Shown here: one piece after another, positions 41,457-52,663 of the stretch
Position numbering within the stretch: position 1 is the stretch's first letter
How the letters are laid out: every line of letters starts with the position of its first letter
Assembly: GCF_009901565.1 (NCBI RefSeq)
Contig: NZ_WXEW01000014.1
Location: forward strand, 62,001 to 126,000
DNA from: Herbidospora solisilvae
GTDB taxonomy: Bacteria; Actinomycetota; Actinomycetes; Streptosporangiales; Streptosporangiaceae
Length of the DNA: 64,000 bases
Direction: 5' to 3'
Translations under genes and position numbers: made by a program
The notes under the pieces: model-generated
Seen by the model: the letters and a program-made list of their open reading frames with translations, nothing else
The model's database searches: none
What the model was told of the DNA's origin: nothing

Positions 41457-42032
41457 ATGTTCGAACGATTCACCGACGACGCCCGCCGGGTCGTCACCGC
41501 CGCACAGGTGGAGGCCCGGCGCCTCAACCATCCGCGCATCGGCACCGAACACCTCCTGCTGGGCATGCTCCAGGACCCGGAGTCCCTGGCCGCCCGCGTC
41601 CTCACGGGCCTCGACCACGGAGGCGCCGAGGCCCGGCTCCGCGACATCCTCAACCAGCCCGCCGGGCGGCGCGGGCACGAACTCGACGCCGAACTGCTCA
41701 GCACCATCGGCATCGACCTCGACGCCATCAGGGAGAAGGTCGAGGAGGCCTTCGGTCCCGGCGCCCTCGACCGCGAACCGGTCCGCGACCACCGGGGCCA
41801 CCTGCGCAGCGGCAGGCACATCCCCTTCGGCCCGCGCGCCAAGAAGACCCTGGAACTGTCGCTGCGCGAGGCCATCGCCCTCAAGCACAAGGCGATCACC
41901 GACGGGCACGTCCTGCTGGGCCTGATCCGCGAGGGCGAGGGCCTGGCCATGCAGATCATCACGGAGGCCGGCATCTCTCCCGCACGGGTGCGCGAGGCGC
42001 TCGTACAGGAACTGAGCAGCCCGGCCAGATGA
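41457..42032 (+). CDS. Clp N-terminal domain protein without ATPase
   Basis: A 191-residue protein made of two Clp N-terminal (Clp_N) repeats: MFERFTDDARRVVTAAQVEARRLNHPRIGTEHLLLGML (about 1-40) and a second after a hinge (IPFGPRAKKTLELSLREAIAL...HVLLGLIREGEG, about 120-165). In ClpC/ClpB these domains receive substrates and adaptors, but here no AAA+ domain follows. It may act as an adaptor or decoy for ClpC, or as the sensor for its HTH partner two bases upstream. Confidence 0.88.
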   Translation: MFERFTDDARRVVTAAQVEARRLNHPRIGTEHLLLGMLQDPESLAARVLTGLDHGGAEARLRDILNQPAGRRGHELDAELLSTIGIDLDAIREKVEEAFGPGALDREPVRDHRGHLRSGRHIPFGPRAKKTLELSLREAIALKHKAITDGHVLLGLIREGEGLAMQIITEAGISPARVREALVQELSSPAR

Positions 42033-42038
42033 AAGCAC

Positions 42039-42082
42039 GATCCCCCGCCAAAGACCGGCCATTTGGACCTTGGCGGGGGATC
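42039..42082. terminator. Bidirectional terminator between the Clp-N gene and sdhB
   Basis: GATCCCCCGCCAA and TTGGCGGGGGATC form a perfect 13-base stem around an 18-base loop, between two convergent gene ends (42032 and 42097). Confidence 0.75.
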
Positions 42083-42096
42083 GAGCGCACCTGTCC

Positions 42097-42839
42097 CTAC
42101 CCAGACTTGCGGGATGCTCTCAGGTAGTCGGCGTTCATGCGAGCGATCGTGTCGAGAGGGATGCCCTTCGGGCATACCGCGGTGCACTCGCCGGTGTTGG
42201 TGCAGCCACCGAAGCCCTCCTCGTCCATCTGCTCGACCATGGCACGGGCCCGGGAGCCGCGCTCGGGCTGGCCCTGCGGGAGCAGGCCCAGGTGGGTGAT
42301 CTTCGCGGCGGTGAACAGCGAGGCCGAGCCGTTCGGGCAGGCCGCCACGCACGCGCCGCAGCCGATGCAGGTCGCCGCGTCGAACGCGTCGTCGGCGTCG
42401 ACCTTGGGGACCGGCATCGCGTGGGCGTCGGGGGCCGATCCGGCCGGGACGGAGATGAAGCCGCCGGCCTGGATGATGCGGTCGAACGCCGACCGGTCGA
42501 CGACCAGGTCCTTCACCACGGGGAACGGCCGGGCCCGCCAGGGCTCGATGACGATGGTGTCGCCGTCCTTGTAGTGGCGCATGTGCAGCTGGCACGTGGT
42601 CGTGTTCTTCTGCGGGCCGTGGGCGACGCCGTCGATCATCATCGAGCACATGCCGCAGATGCCCTCGCGGCAGTCGTGGTCGAACGCGACCGGGTCGTCG
42701 CCCGCCAGGATGAGCCGCTCGTTGAGCACGTCGAGCATCTCCAGGAACGACATGTCCGGGGAGACGTCCTCGATCTCGTAGCGCACCAGCCGCCCCTCGT
42801 CGTCGGGGCCGCTCTGCCGCCAGACCTTCAGGGTGAGGT

Positions 42840-42843
<4 letters not shown>
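42097..42843 (-). CDS. sdhB: Succinate dehydrogenase iron-sulfur subunit (operon 1)
   Basis: A 248-residue SdhB. The plant-type 2Fe-2S site is CREGICGMC with a later Cys in TTTCQLH; the ferredoxin-like half has [12 protein letters not shown] and [12 protein letters not shown] for the 4Fe-4S and 3Fe-4S clusters. It carries electrons from the flavin to the membrane quinone site. GTG start overlaps the sdhA stop (GTGA). The length matches the SdhCAB type of Corynebacterium. Confidence 0.92.
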
Positions 42844-44761
<1,918 letters not shown>

Positions 44762-44765
<4 letters not shown>

Positions 44766-45499
44766 CGTACGACTCCAAACGTGATCGCCAGCGGGACGAC
44801 CAGGAACCCGAGCGTCAGCAGGGCGCTCAGCCCGGCCGCGCTCGCCTTCAGCACGGGGTAGCGCCGGGCCAGGCCGAGGGTCTGCAGGGCGCTCCACAGG
44901 CCGTGCCGCAGGTGCAGGCCCACCATGACCACCGAGATCACGTAGAACACGGTGATGTACCAGCGCGAGGGGTCGAACCCGGCGACCATCCGGTCGAACG
45001 GGGTGGCCTCGTGGCCCTCGGGGTTGGCCACGCCGAAGGTCATGTCGAGCAGGTGGTAGATCACGAAGAAGAAGACGATCACGCCGCCCCAGCGCATGGT
45101 GCGGGTGGCATAGCCGTCGGCCCTCGACTTCACCTTGGCGGCGTACTTGACCGGACGGGCGTTGGCCGCCCGGCGGGCCAGCACGATCGCCGAGTACATG
45201 TGGGCCGCGATCGCCACGACCAGGCCCGCCTCGAGAAGGGTCAGCAGGCCCCGGTGCGGCAGCAGCGGGTAGCCGACCTCGCGGAGCCAGGCGGCGTAGC
45301 CGTTGAACGACTCCGCGCCGGCGAAGATCTTCAGGTTGCCGGCCATGTGGAGGACCAGGAAGAGCACCAGGACCGCGCCCGACACGGCCATGACGGCCTT
45401 CAGGGAGTTCGACGAGACCCGGCGCCGGGATCGCCGGGGCCGGGAGGGTATCTGGGTGACCGGTTCGGTGGCCTTGCCCCGGTCGATGGTGGCAGTCAC
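44762..45499 (-). CDS. sdhC: Succinate dehydrogenase cytochrome b subunit (operon 1)
   Basis: A 245-residue five-helix membrane anchor of the b558 type. Haem-ligand candidates are His in [33 protein letters not shown] and [10 protein letters not shown]. It docks SdhAB and reduces menaquinone. GTG 45499 is preferred over an upstream ATG at 45526 for its distance to the divergent promoter. First gene of the operon; a LysR gene is divergent and a T-N11-A dyad lies at 45559-45573. Confidence 0.9.
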
Positions 45500-45558
45500 G
45501 TACAAGGACGCTAGGTACCTGCGCAATCGTCGTCCAAGTCATCGCGGTTCTGGTTTCG

Positions 45559-45573
45559 ATAGCCGGTGGCTAT
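45559..45573. promoter_or_regulatory. LysR-type T-N11-A box between sdhC and the LysR gene
   Basis: ATAGCC-GGT-GGCTAT is a perfect 6-base dyad and satisfies T-N11-A. It lies 60 bases upstream of sdhC and 80 bases upstream of the divergent LysR start, the standard place for a LysR recognition site that controls both genes. Confidence 0.55.
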
Positions 45574-45652
45574 GTGCTCTGGCCTGGCGCGGAAGCCCTT
45601 GCGGCCAGGGGGACCGCGTGCGACGAAAGTCACAGCCGTAAGGTGATGAACT

Positions 45653-46597
45653 GTGCAGTTGCAGCAGCTCGCCTATTTCGTGGCGGTGGCAGAGACGCGC
45701 CACTTCACCCACGCGGCCGAGCGGATGCGGGTGGCCCAGCCGTCGCTGAGCAAGCAGATCAAGACCCTGGAGGCCGACCTCGGCGCGCCCCTGTTCAGCC
45801 GGGCGCGGGGCAACGTCACCCTCACCCCCGCTGGGGAGGCCCTGCTGCCGCTGGCGCGGCGCATGCTGGCCGACGCCGAGACGGCCCGGCGCGAGGTCGC
45901 CGAACTCGCCGGGCTGCGGCGCGGCCGGGTCAGGCTGGGGGCCACGCCCTCGCTGTGCGCGGGGCTGCTGGCCGACGCGCTGGCCCGGTTCCACCACGAC
46001 TACCCAGGAGTGGAGATCCAGGTCGAGGAGGGCGGCTCACGCGACCTCGTGCGGGCGCTGGCCCGGGGACAGCTCGACCTGTCGCTGATCATCCTGCCGC
46101 TGCAGGGCGACGACCCGTCGCTGGTGACCGAGGAGATCCTGCGGGAGCACCTCGTGGTGGCCGCCCCGGCCCATCTGGCCACGGGTCAATCCACCGGCCG
46201 CCGTCCCCACGTGCGCATCGACGAGCTGCGGCGCCGTCCGCTGGTGATGTTCCGGCGCGGGTACGACCTGCGCGAGGCCACCCTGAACGCGTGCCGCCAG
46301 GCCGGGTTCGAACCCCGGTTCGCCGTGGAGGGCGGCGAGATGGACGCCGTGCTCCGGTTCGTCGAGGCCGGGCTCGGGGTGGCCGTGGTGCCCTCGATGG
46401 TGCTCGACGGACGGCCCGGCCTGGTGGGCGCGCCCCTGCTGCCGGGGCTGCGCAGAACCGTTGCGCTGGCGCACCGCAAGGATGTCGAGCCGACTCGGGC
46501 GGCCCAGGCCTTCAGGGCCGTCCTGCTGGCATTCCTCGACGAGGCGACCCGCGAAGGCACCCTCCCCGAAGGCGTCGAAGCGCTCCCCCAGCACTAG
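45653..46597 (+). CDS. LysR family transcriptional regulator
   Basis: A 314-residue LTTR. N-terminal winged helix: QQLAYFVAVAETRHFTHAAERMRVAQPSLSKQIKTLE (1-40), linker helix, then a periplasmic-binding-like effector domain (about 90-300; RVRLGATPSL, VVAAPAHLA, VEGGEMDAVLRFVEAGLGVAVVPSM). GTG start. Divergent from sdhCAB with a perfect LTTR dyad between them, so control of the sdh operon by a small acid is likely but not shown. Confidence 0.92.
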   Translation: MQLQQLAYFVAVAETRHFTHAAERMRVAQPSLSKQIKTLEADLGAPLFSRARGNVTLTPAGEALLPLARRMLADAETARREVAELAGLRRGRVRLGATPSLCAGLLADALARFHHDYPGVEIQVEEGGSRDLVRALARGQLDLSLIILPLQGDDPSLVTEEILREHLVVAAPAHLATGQSTGRRPHVRIDELRRRPLVMFRRGYDLREATLNACRQAGFEPRFAVEGGEMDAVLRFVEAGLGVAVVPSMVLDGRPGLVGAPLLPGLRRTVALAHRKDVEPTRAAQAFRAVLLAFLDEATREGTLPEGVEALPQH

Positions 46598-46645
46598 TGG
46601 CCTGTCGCTACTATTTGGGGTGCCCTCCTCTGGAAAGAGGCCTTC

Positions 46646-47800
46646 GTGCCCGCTCTCTCCCATGGTTTGCCCGACCTCGTCACCCTCCTCCTCATAGAGG
46701 ACGACGCCGAGGACGCTTTCCTTGTCGAGGAGCTGCTGGCCGAGGCGCAGAAGCCGCCGAAGATCATCTGGGCCCGCAGCCTCGCCGAGGGACGCGACCG
46801 GTTCACCGCCGAGGTGAGCTGCGTCCTGGTCGACCTGTCGCTGCCCGACGCGATGGGTCTGGACGCCGTGCGCCAGGTGACCGCCATGGCGCCCGACACG
46901 GCCGTGGTCGTGCTGACCGGCCTCAACGACGTGCAGATCGCCATCGACGCGGTCGCCGCCGGCGCCGAAGACTATCTGATCAAGCAGGACGTCGACGGCA
47001 AGCTGCTGGCCCGCGCGATCCGCTACGCCATGGAGCGCAAGCGCGGCGACATCGCCGAACGCGAGCTGGTGGAGCAGCGCCTGATCCGCGAGGAGACCGC
47101 CCGGCTCGAACACGGGCTGCTCCCGACGCCGATCCTCCACACCGACGCCCTGGTCCACCAGTCGACCTACCTGCCCGGCCGCGAGGCGGGCCTGCTCGCG
47201 GGCGATTTCTGGGACACCATCCAGACCGCCGACGGCGCGATCCACGTCCTGGTCGGAGACGTCTGCGGGCACGGCCCCGACGAGGCCGCGCTGGGCGCGG
47301 CCCTGCGCATCGCGTGGCGCACCCTCACGCTGGCCGGGCTCGACGGCAACGGGGTGCTGCGGACGATGGACTCGGTGCTGCGGCTGGAGCGCGGCTCACC
47401 GGAGATCTTCACCACGCTCGTCACCGCGACGATCGCCCCCGGCCTCGACTCGGCCCGGCTCTACGTGGTCGGGCACCCGCCACCCGTGGTTATCCTCGGT
47501 GACGACGTCGAGGTGGTCACCGAGGTGCCGTCGGGCCCGCCGCTCGGGATCTTCCCCGACATGGAGTGGGTCCCGGTCGACATCACCCTGGGCGAGCCGT
47601 GGTCGCTCCTCTTCTACACCGACGGGCTCATCGAGGCCACCGTGGGCGACGGCCGCGACCTGCTGGGCACCGAGGGGCTGATCCGTTTGGTCCGCGAACA
47701 GGGCGGTATCTTCCTCGACCAGTTGATCGAACAGGTCAAGACCATGCACGCCGACGCGCTGACCGACGATCTCGCGGCCGTCGCGCTCTCCCGGAGGTGA
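46646..47800 (+). CDS. Receiver-PP2C (SpoIIE-type) response regulator phosphatase
   Basis: A 384-residue protein. The N-terminal receiver domain (about 10-130) has phosphoacceptor Asp63 in VLVDLSLPDAMG, Thr in VVLTGLND and Lys in YLIKQD. A coiled linker (about 130-160) leads to a SpoIIE-like PP2C domain (about 165-384) with metal residues in AGDFWD and GDVCGHGPDEAA and the late TDDLAAVAL. It is an RsbU/RsbP-like Ser/Thr phosphatase controlled by phosphorylation. GTG start after GGAAAGAGG. The kinase gene begins one base after its stop. Confidence 0.92.
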   Translation: MPALSHGLPDLVTLLLIEDDAEDAFLVEELLAEAQKPPKIIWARSLAEGRDRFTAEVSCVLVDLSLPDAMGLDAVRQVTAMAPDTAVVVLTGLNDVQIAIDAVAAGAEDYLIKQDVDGKLLARAIRYAMERKRGDIAERELVEQRLIREETARLEHGLLPTPILHTDALVHQSTYLPGREAGLLAGDFWDTIQTADGAIHVLVGDVCGHGPDEAALGAALRIAWRTLTLAGLDGNGVLRTMDSVLRLERGSPEIFTTLVTATIAPGLDSARLYVVGHPPPVVILGDDVEVVTEVPSGPPLGIFPDMEWVPVDITLGEPWSLLFYTDGLIEATVGDGRDLLGTEGLIRLVREQGGIFLDQLIEQVKTMHADALTDDLAAVALSRR

Positions 47801-47801
47801 C

Positions 47802-49361
47802 ATGAGCAGGACCCTCAGCCCGCTCGCCCCGCCCAAGCCGCCGCGCGGGCTGGGGAAGCTCCCCGCGGGCCGCTGGTTCCTCCTGGTCGGCGCGATCGTG
47901 ACCCTGCTGTTCGCGGCGTCGATCGCGTTCACGCTCCAGACGATGAACTACACCCGCGAGGCCAGGGCGATCCTCATCGAGGTCATCGACCCCATGGTGC
48001 TCCACACACTGGAGTTGTCGACGGCGGTCTCCAACGAGGAGGCCGCGATGCGCGGCTACGGCCGCACCAACGAGGCCTTCTACCTCCAGGACTACGACGC
48101 GGCCGAGCGTGCCTCGGCGACCGCGCGCGGCAGGATCGAGGCCCTGCTGCCGCGGGTGCCGGAGTTGCGGGACGAATCCGACCGCCTGGTCGAGGCGATC
48201 GAGACCTGGCGCACGCGCTACGCCGCCGAGGTCGTCCGGCAGGTGCCCGAACTCGGCAAGGACACCGCCGCCTCGCTCGCCAATCTGAACACCGAGACCT
48301 TCGGCGCCGTCCGGGACGCCCTGTCCGCCCAGCAGAACCACCTCACCACCCTCCACGGCGACGCCGCGACCCGCCTGGAGCGGGGCTGGGACGTCTTCTA
48401 CGGCGCGCTCGCCTCCCTCGCCGCCGTGCTGCTGCTCGCCGGCATCGCCTTCACCCTGCTGGTGCGCTACGTCGTCCTGCGGCCCGTCGCCACGCTCCAG
48501 GACCAGGTCCGCAAGGTCGCCGCCGGCGACTTCGACACCGAGCTCAACGTCGCCCGCCCGGCCGAGATGGCCGAGTTGTCGGGTCACGTCGACGCGATGC
48601 GCCGCCGGGTGCTGCGCGAGTGGCGGGAGACCCAGCGGGCCCAGCAGGCCCTGGCCGACCAGGCAGCCGAGCTCAAGCGGTCGAACAGCGAACTGGAGCA
48701 GTTCGCGTACGTCGCCAGCCACGACCTCCAGGAGCCCCTGCGCAAGGTCTCCAGCTTCAGCCAGATGCTGGAGCAGCGCTACGGCGACCAGCTCGACGAC
48801 CGGGCCAAGCAGTACATCAAGTTCGCCGTCGACGGCGCCAAGCGCATGCAGCTCCTGATCAACGACCTGCTCGACTTCAGCCGGGTCGGCCGGGTCTCCG
48901 ACGACCGGGTGCCGACCTCGACGGCCGACGCGCTGCAGACCGCGCTCGACAACCTGGCCGCCCGCATCGAGGACAACGACGCCACGGTCGTGCACGAGAA
49001 CCTGCCGGTCGTCAGCGGCAACCGAATGCTGCTCACCCAGCTCTTCCAGAACCTGATCGGCAACGCGATCAAGTTCCGCTCCGAAGATCCCCCCGAGATC
49101 GTCATCACCGCCGAGCGCAAAGACGGAATGTGGGAGTTCGCCTGTTCCGACAACGGCATCGGGGTGGACGCGAAGTACGCTGACCGCATCTTCCTGATCT
49201 TCCAGCGGCTGCACCCCCGGGACGTCTACCCCGGGACCGGCATCGGGCTGGCGCTCTGCCGGAAGATCGTCGAATATCACGGTGGCCGGATCTGGCTCGA
49301 AGAGAGCCCCGATCACAAGGGCACCACGTTCCGCTGGACTCTGGAGGCCACTGATGAATGA
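47802..49361 (+). CDS. Sensor histidine kinase with CHASE3 and HAMP domains
   Basis: A 519-residue membrane kinase. TM1 (about 27-48), an extracellular four-helix CHASE3-like sensor (about 50-200; [17 protein letters not shown]), TM2 (about 202-224), HAMP (about 225-280), HisKA with phospho-His307 in [13 protein letters not shown], and HATPase_c with N box GNAIKFR and G boxes DNGIGV and GTGIGLALC. The kinase core is the phytochrome/Rcp-linked type. It overlaps the downstream receiver by 8 bases, so the pair is coupled. The stimulus is unknown. Confidence 0.93.
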   Translation: MSRTLSPLAPPKPPRGLGKLPAGRWFLLVGAIVTLLFAASIAFTLQTMNYTREARAILIEVIDPMVLHTLELSTAVSNEEAAMRGYGRTNEAFYLQDYDAAERASATARGRIEALLPRVPELRDESDRLVEAIETWRTRYAAEVVRQVPELGKDTAASLANLNTETFGAVRDALSAQQNHLTTLHGDAATRLERGWDVFYGALASLAAVLLLAGIAFTLLVRYVVLRPVATLQDQVRKVAAGDFDTELNVARPAEMAELSGHVDAMRRRVLREWRETQRAQQALADQAAELKRSNSELEQFAYVASHDLQEPLRKVSSFSQMLEQRYGDQLDDRAKQYIKFAVDGAKRMQLLINDLLDFSRVGRVSDDRVPTSTADALQTALDNLAARIEDNDATVVHENLPVVSGNRMLLTQLFQNLIGNAIKFRSEDPPEIVITAERKDGMWEFACSDNGIGVDAKYADRIFLIFQRLHPRDVYPGTGIGLALCRKIVEYHGGRIWLEESPDHKGTTFRWTLEATDE

Positions 49362-49806
49362 GCTGCGCTGGATCGACGTCCTCCTGGTCGAGGACGACCC
49401 GGGCGACGTGCTGCTCACCCAGGAGGCCTTCGAGGCGAACAAGGTTCGGAACAAGCTCCACATCGTCAACGACGGCGAGCAGGCGATGCGCTTCCTCCGC
49501 CAAGAGGGCGAGTACGAGGGCTCGGCCCGCCCCGACCTGATCCTGCTCGACCTCAACCTGCCGCGTAAGGACGGCCGGGAGGTGCTGGAGGAGATAAAGG
49601 CCGACCCGGAGCTGCGCTCGATCCCCGTCGTGGTGCTGACCACGTCGGAGGCCGAGGAGGACATCGTCAGGAGCTACAAGCTCCACGCCAACGCGTACGT
49701 CTCCAAGCCGGTGGATTTCGACCAGTTCATCCGGGTAGTACGACAGATCGATGATTTCTTCGTAACCGTCGTGAAGCTCCCAGGGAATTCGCACAGAGGC
49801 TCATGA
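49354..49806 (+). CDS. Stand-alone receiver (Rcp1/CheY-like response regulator)
   Basis: A 150-residue single receiver domain: [20 protein letters not shown], phosphoacceptor Asp66 in [25 protein letters not shown] and [11 protein letters not shown] with the conserved Lys. Proteins of this subgroup (Rcp1) are phosphorylated by phytochrome-type kinases. ATG 49354 lies inside the kinase's last codons. With the receiver-phosphatase gene it makes a three-part phosphorelay. The tandem CRP-like sites begin 9 bases after its stop. Confidence 0.92.
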   Translation: MNELRWIDVLLVEDDPGDVLLTQEAFEANKVRNKLHIVNDGEQAMRFLRQEGEYEGSARPDLILLDLNLPRKDGREVLEEIKADPELRSIPVVVLTTSEAEEDIVRSYKLHANAYVSKPVDFDQFIRVVRQIDDFFVTVVKLPGNSHRGS

Positions 49807-49814
49807 TCAGGAAA

Positions 49815-49830
49815 CGTGACAGGAATCACA
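49815..49830. promoter_or_regulatory. CRP-like site 1 upstream of SDH operon 2
   Basis: CGTGA-CAGGAA-TCACA, matching TGTGA-N6-TCACA except for the first base. It lies about 150 bases upstream of the SDH membrane-subunit gene, 27 bases from a second site. Confidence 0.55.
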
Positions 49831-49841
49831 GGCCAGAAGTC

Positions 49842-49857
49842 AGTGACCCTCCTCACA
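49842..49857. promoter_or_regulatory. CRP-like site 2 upstream of SDH operon 2
   Basis: AGTGA-CCCTCC-TCACA, again one mismatch to TGTGA-N6-TCACA. Together with site 1 it forms a tandem pair 27 bases apart, as in promoters bound by actinobacterial cAMP receptor proteins (Crp/GlxR). The rest of the 166-base gap holds a GGCGG/CCGCC hairpin and no gene. Confidence 0.55.
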
Positions 49858-49972
49858 CGTATCTATGACATGGTCGTAACGTAGCCCCCACCAATACGGC
49901 GTGGCGACGCGGCGGTTCGGCGCGAGCCGCCCAACACGGCGTCACGCGGTCAGTTCCGGTGGAAGGTCTCCG

Positions 49973-50758
49973 ATGACCCAGCAGACGGCCGAGAGCCCGG
50001 CCAGAAAACAACGCGCTCAGCTCAAGGTGCGTACGCTCCGCACCGACCGATGGTGGCTCGCGCCGGCGCTCACGTTCGCCGGTCTCACCTTCTTCTTGAT
50101 CTACGGTTTCTGGGCGATCTTCGACAAGAGCTACTTCGTAGAGCCCTATATCGCGCCCTTCTCCTCGCCGTGCCTGACGACGGCGTGCCCGGAGGGCGCC
50201 CGGTTGTTCGGCTGGGCCCCGATCGGCGACTGGTTCACGTTGCCGCCCGGCTTGATCATCCTCGGCCTCCCGGCCGGCTTCCGGTTCACGTGCTACTACT
50301 ATCGGAAGTCCTACTACCGGTCGTTCTGGCTGAGCCCGCCCGCCTGCGCCGTGGGCGAGCCGCACAAGAAGTACACCGGCGAGACCCGTCTCCCGCTGGT
50401 CATCCAGAACGTCCACCGCTACTTCTTCTATGGCGCGATCCTGATCGGCGCCGTGCTGAGCTACGACGCGATCCTCGCGCTGATCCACAAGCCGGCGGGG
50501 CTGGGCACCTGGATCCTGCTGGTCAACGCGGTCCTGATCGTGCTGTACACGCTGTCGTGCCACTCGTGCCGGCACATCACCGCCGGGCGGCTCAACCACT
50601 TCAGCAAGCACCCGCTGCGTTACCGGGCCTGGACCTTCGTCTCCAAGCTCAACGCCAAGCACATGCAGCTGGCATGGGCGTCGCTGTTCTCGGTGATGAT
50701 CGCCGACTTCTACGTCCGCATGGTGGCCAAGGGCGTCATCACCTTCCCGTTCGCGTAA
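49973..50758 (+). CDS. SDH operon 2 membrane subunit with CHxCxH cluster motif
   Basis: A 261-residue membrane protein with five to six helices (about 30-50, 90-107, 145-172, 179-200, 230-252). Cys196, His197, Cys199 and His201 (LSCHSCRHI) sit at the end of a helix, and Cys107, His149 and His230 are near other helices. I recall that the Mycobacterium smegmatis Sdh1 membrane subunit holds a Rieske-type 2Fe-2S cluster; this motif would suit that, but the ligands are inferred. It passes electrons from SdhB to quinone. First gene of the operon; ATG after GGAAGG. Confidence 0.82.
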   Translation: MTQQTAESPARKQRAQLKVRTLRTDRWWLAPALTFAGLTFFLIYGFWAIFDKSYFVEPYIAPFSSPCLTTACPEGARLFGWAPIGDWFTLPPGLIILGLPAGFRFTCYYYRKSYYRSFWLSPPACAVGEPHKKYTGETRLPLVIQNVHRYFFYGAILIGAVLSYDAILALIHKPAGLGTWILLVNAVLIVLYTLSCHSCRHITAGRLNHFSKHPLRYRAWTFVSKLNAKHMQLAWASLFSVMIADFYVRMVAKGVITFPFA

Positions 50759-50770
50759 GGACTGTTCACC

Positions 50771-52663
50771 GTGGAACGTCACGAATACGACGTCGTCGTC
50801 ATCGGGGCCGGCGGAGCCGGGCTCCGGGCGGCGATCGAGGCACGTCAGCAGGGCAAGCGCACCGCGATCGTCTGCAAGTCGCTGTTCGGCAAGGCGCACA
50901 CCGTCATGGCCGAGGGCGGCGCGGCGGCGGCGATGGGCAACGTCAACTCCGACGACAACTGGATGGTCCACTTCCGCGACACCATGCGGGGCGGCAAGTT
51001 CCTGAACAACTGGCGGATGGCCGAACTGCACGCGAAGGAGGCGCCCGACCGGGTCTGGGAGCTGGAGGCGTGGGGCGCGCTGTTCGACCGCACCAAAGAC
51101 GGCAAGATCAGCCAGCGCAACTTCGGCGGGCACGAGTACCCGCGCCTGGCCCACGTCGGCGACCGCACCGGCCTGGAGATGATCCGCACCCTCCAGCAGC
51201 GCGTGGTGGCCCTCCAGCAGGAGGACTTCGAGGTCCACGGCGACTACGAGGCCTACATCAAGGTCTTCGCCGAGTGCACCGTCACCCGCCTGCTGAAGGA
51301 CGGCGACGCGATCTCCGGCGCCTTCGCCTACTGGCGCGAGACCGGCAAGTTCATCGTCTTCGACGCCCCGGCCGTGGTCCTGGCCACCGGCGGCATCGGC
51401 AAGTCGTTCGTGGTCACCTCGAACTCCTGGGAGTACACGGGCGACGGCCACGCGCTGGCCCTGCTCGCGGGCGCCCAGCTCATCAACATGGAGTTCATCC
51501 AGTTCCACCCGACCGGCATGGTCTGGCCGCCGTCGGTCCGGGGCATCCTGGTGACCGAGTCGGTGCGCGGCGACGGCGGGGTGCTGCGCAACTCCGAGGG
51601 CCGCCGGTTCATGTTCGACTACATCCCCGACGTGTTCAAGGACAAGTACGCCACGACCGAGGAGGAGGGCGACCGCTGGTACACCGACCAGGCCAACAAC
51701 CGCCGTCCCCCGGAGCTGCTGCCGCGTGACGAGGTCGCCCGGGCGATCAACTCCGAGGTGAAGGCCGGGCGTGGCTCACCTCAGGGCGGCGTCTTCCTGG
51801 ACGTCTCCAGCCGCCTCCCCGCCGCCGAGATCATCAAGCGGCTGCCGTCGATGCACCACCAGTTCAAGGAACTGGCCGACGTCGACATCACCGCCGAGCC
51901 GATGCAGGTCGGCCCGACCTGCCACTACGTCATGGGCGGCGTCGAGGTCGACGCCGACACCGCCGCCGCCTCGGTGCCGGGCCTGTTCGCGGCCGGCGAG
52001 GTGTCGGGCGGCATGCACGGCTCCAACCGCCTGGGCGGCAACTCGCTGTCCGACCTGCTGGTCTTCGGCCGCCGGGCGGGCGCGGGCGCGGCGGCGTACG
52101 TCGACTCGCTGGGCGGGCGTCGCCCGCAGGTGACCGGCGTCGAGGAGGCCCACGCCGAGGCCGTCGCCCCCCTGGAGCGCCAGGGTGGCGAGAACCCCTA
52201 CGAGGTCCACCACGAGCTCCAGCGCACGATGAACGACCTGGTCGGCATCATCCGCAAGGAGAACGAGGTCGCCGAGGCCCTGCAGGTGGTCGAGAAGCTC
52301 AAGGAGCGCGCGACCAACACCACCGCCCCCGGCGGCAAGATCTACAACCCCGGCTGGCACCTCGCCATCGACCTGCGCAACATGCTGCTGGTCAGCGAGT
52401 GCGTCGCCAAGGCCGCGCTGCTGCGGCAGGAGAGCCGGGGCGGCCACACCCGCGACGACTACCCGGCCATGGAGCCGGAGTGGCGGCGCAGGCTGCTGGT
52501 CTGCTCGGCCAAGCCCGACGGCTCCGAGGTCCAGGTCGTCGAGAAGACCCAGGTGTCCATGCGCGCCGACCTGATCACCCTGTTCGACCGGGCCGAGCTC
52601 TCGAAGTACCTCACCGAGGAAGAACTCGCGGAGTACGACGCCGCGGCCAAGGAGTTGTCATGA
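50771..52663 (+). CDS. sdhA: Succinate dehydrogenase/fumarate reductase flavoprotein (operon 2)
   Basis: A 630-residue FAD subunit, clearly different from the operon 1 copy. The nucleotide fold is VVVIGAGGAGLRAAIEARQQG (6-26), FAD region GKAHTVMAEGGAAAAMG, and active-site segments QFHPTGMVWPP, HYVMGGVEVD and HGSNRLGGNSLSDL. A RTGLEMIRTLQQRV helix and the C-terminal helical domain are standard. GTG start 12 bases after the membrane subunit; its TGA overlaps the sdhB ATG (ATGA). It may serve as SDH at low oxygen or low substrate. Confidence 0.93.
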   Translation: MERHEYDVVVIGAGGAGLRAAIEARQQGKRTAIVCKSLFGKAHTVMAEGGAAAAMGNVNSDDNWMVHFRDTMRGGKFLNNWRMAELHAKEAPDRVWELEAWGALFDRTKDGKISQRNFGGHEYPRLAHVGDRTGLEMIRTLQQRVVALQQEDFEVHGDYEAYIKVFAECTVTRLLKDGDAISGAFAYWRETGKFIVFDAPAVVLATGGIGKSFVVTSNSWEYTGDGHALALLAGAQLINMEFIQFHPTGMVWPPSVRGILVTESVRGDGGVLRNSEGRRFMFDYIPDVFKDKYATTEEEGDRWYTDQANNRRPPELLPRDEVARAINSEVKAGRGSPQGGVFLDVSSRLPAAEIIKRLPSMHHQFKELADVDITAEPMQVGPTCHYVMGGVEVDADTAAASVPGLFAAGEVSGGMHGSNRLGGNSLSDLLVFGRRAGAGAAAYVDSLGGRRPQVTGVEEAHAEAVAPLERQGGENPYEVHHELQRTMNDLVGIIRKENEVAEALQVVEKLKERATNTTAPGGKIYNPGWHLAIDLRNMLLVSECVAKAALLRQESRGGHTRDDYPAMEPEWRRRLLVCSAKPDGSEVQVVEKTQVSMRADLITLFDRAELSKYLTEEELAEYDAAAKELS

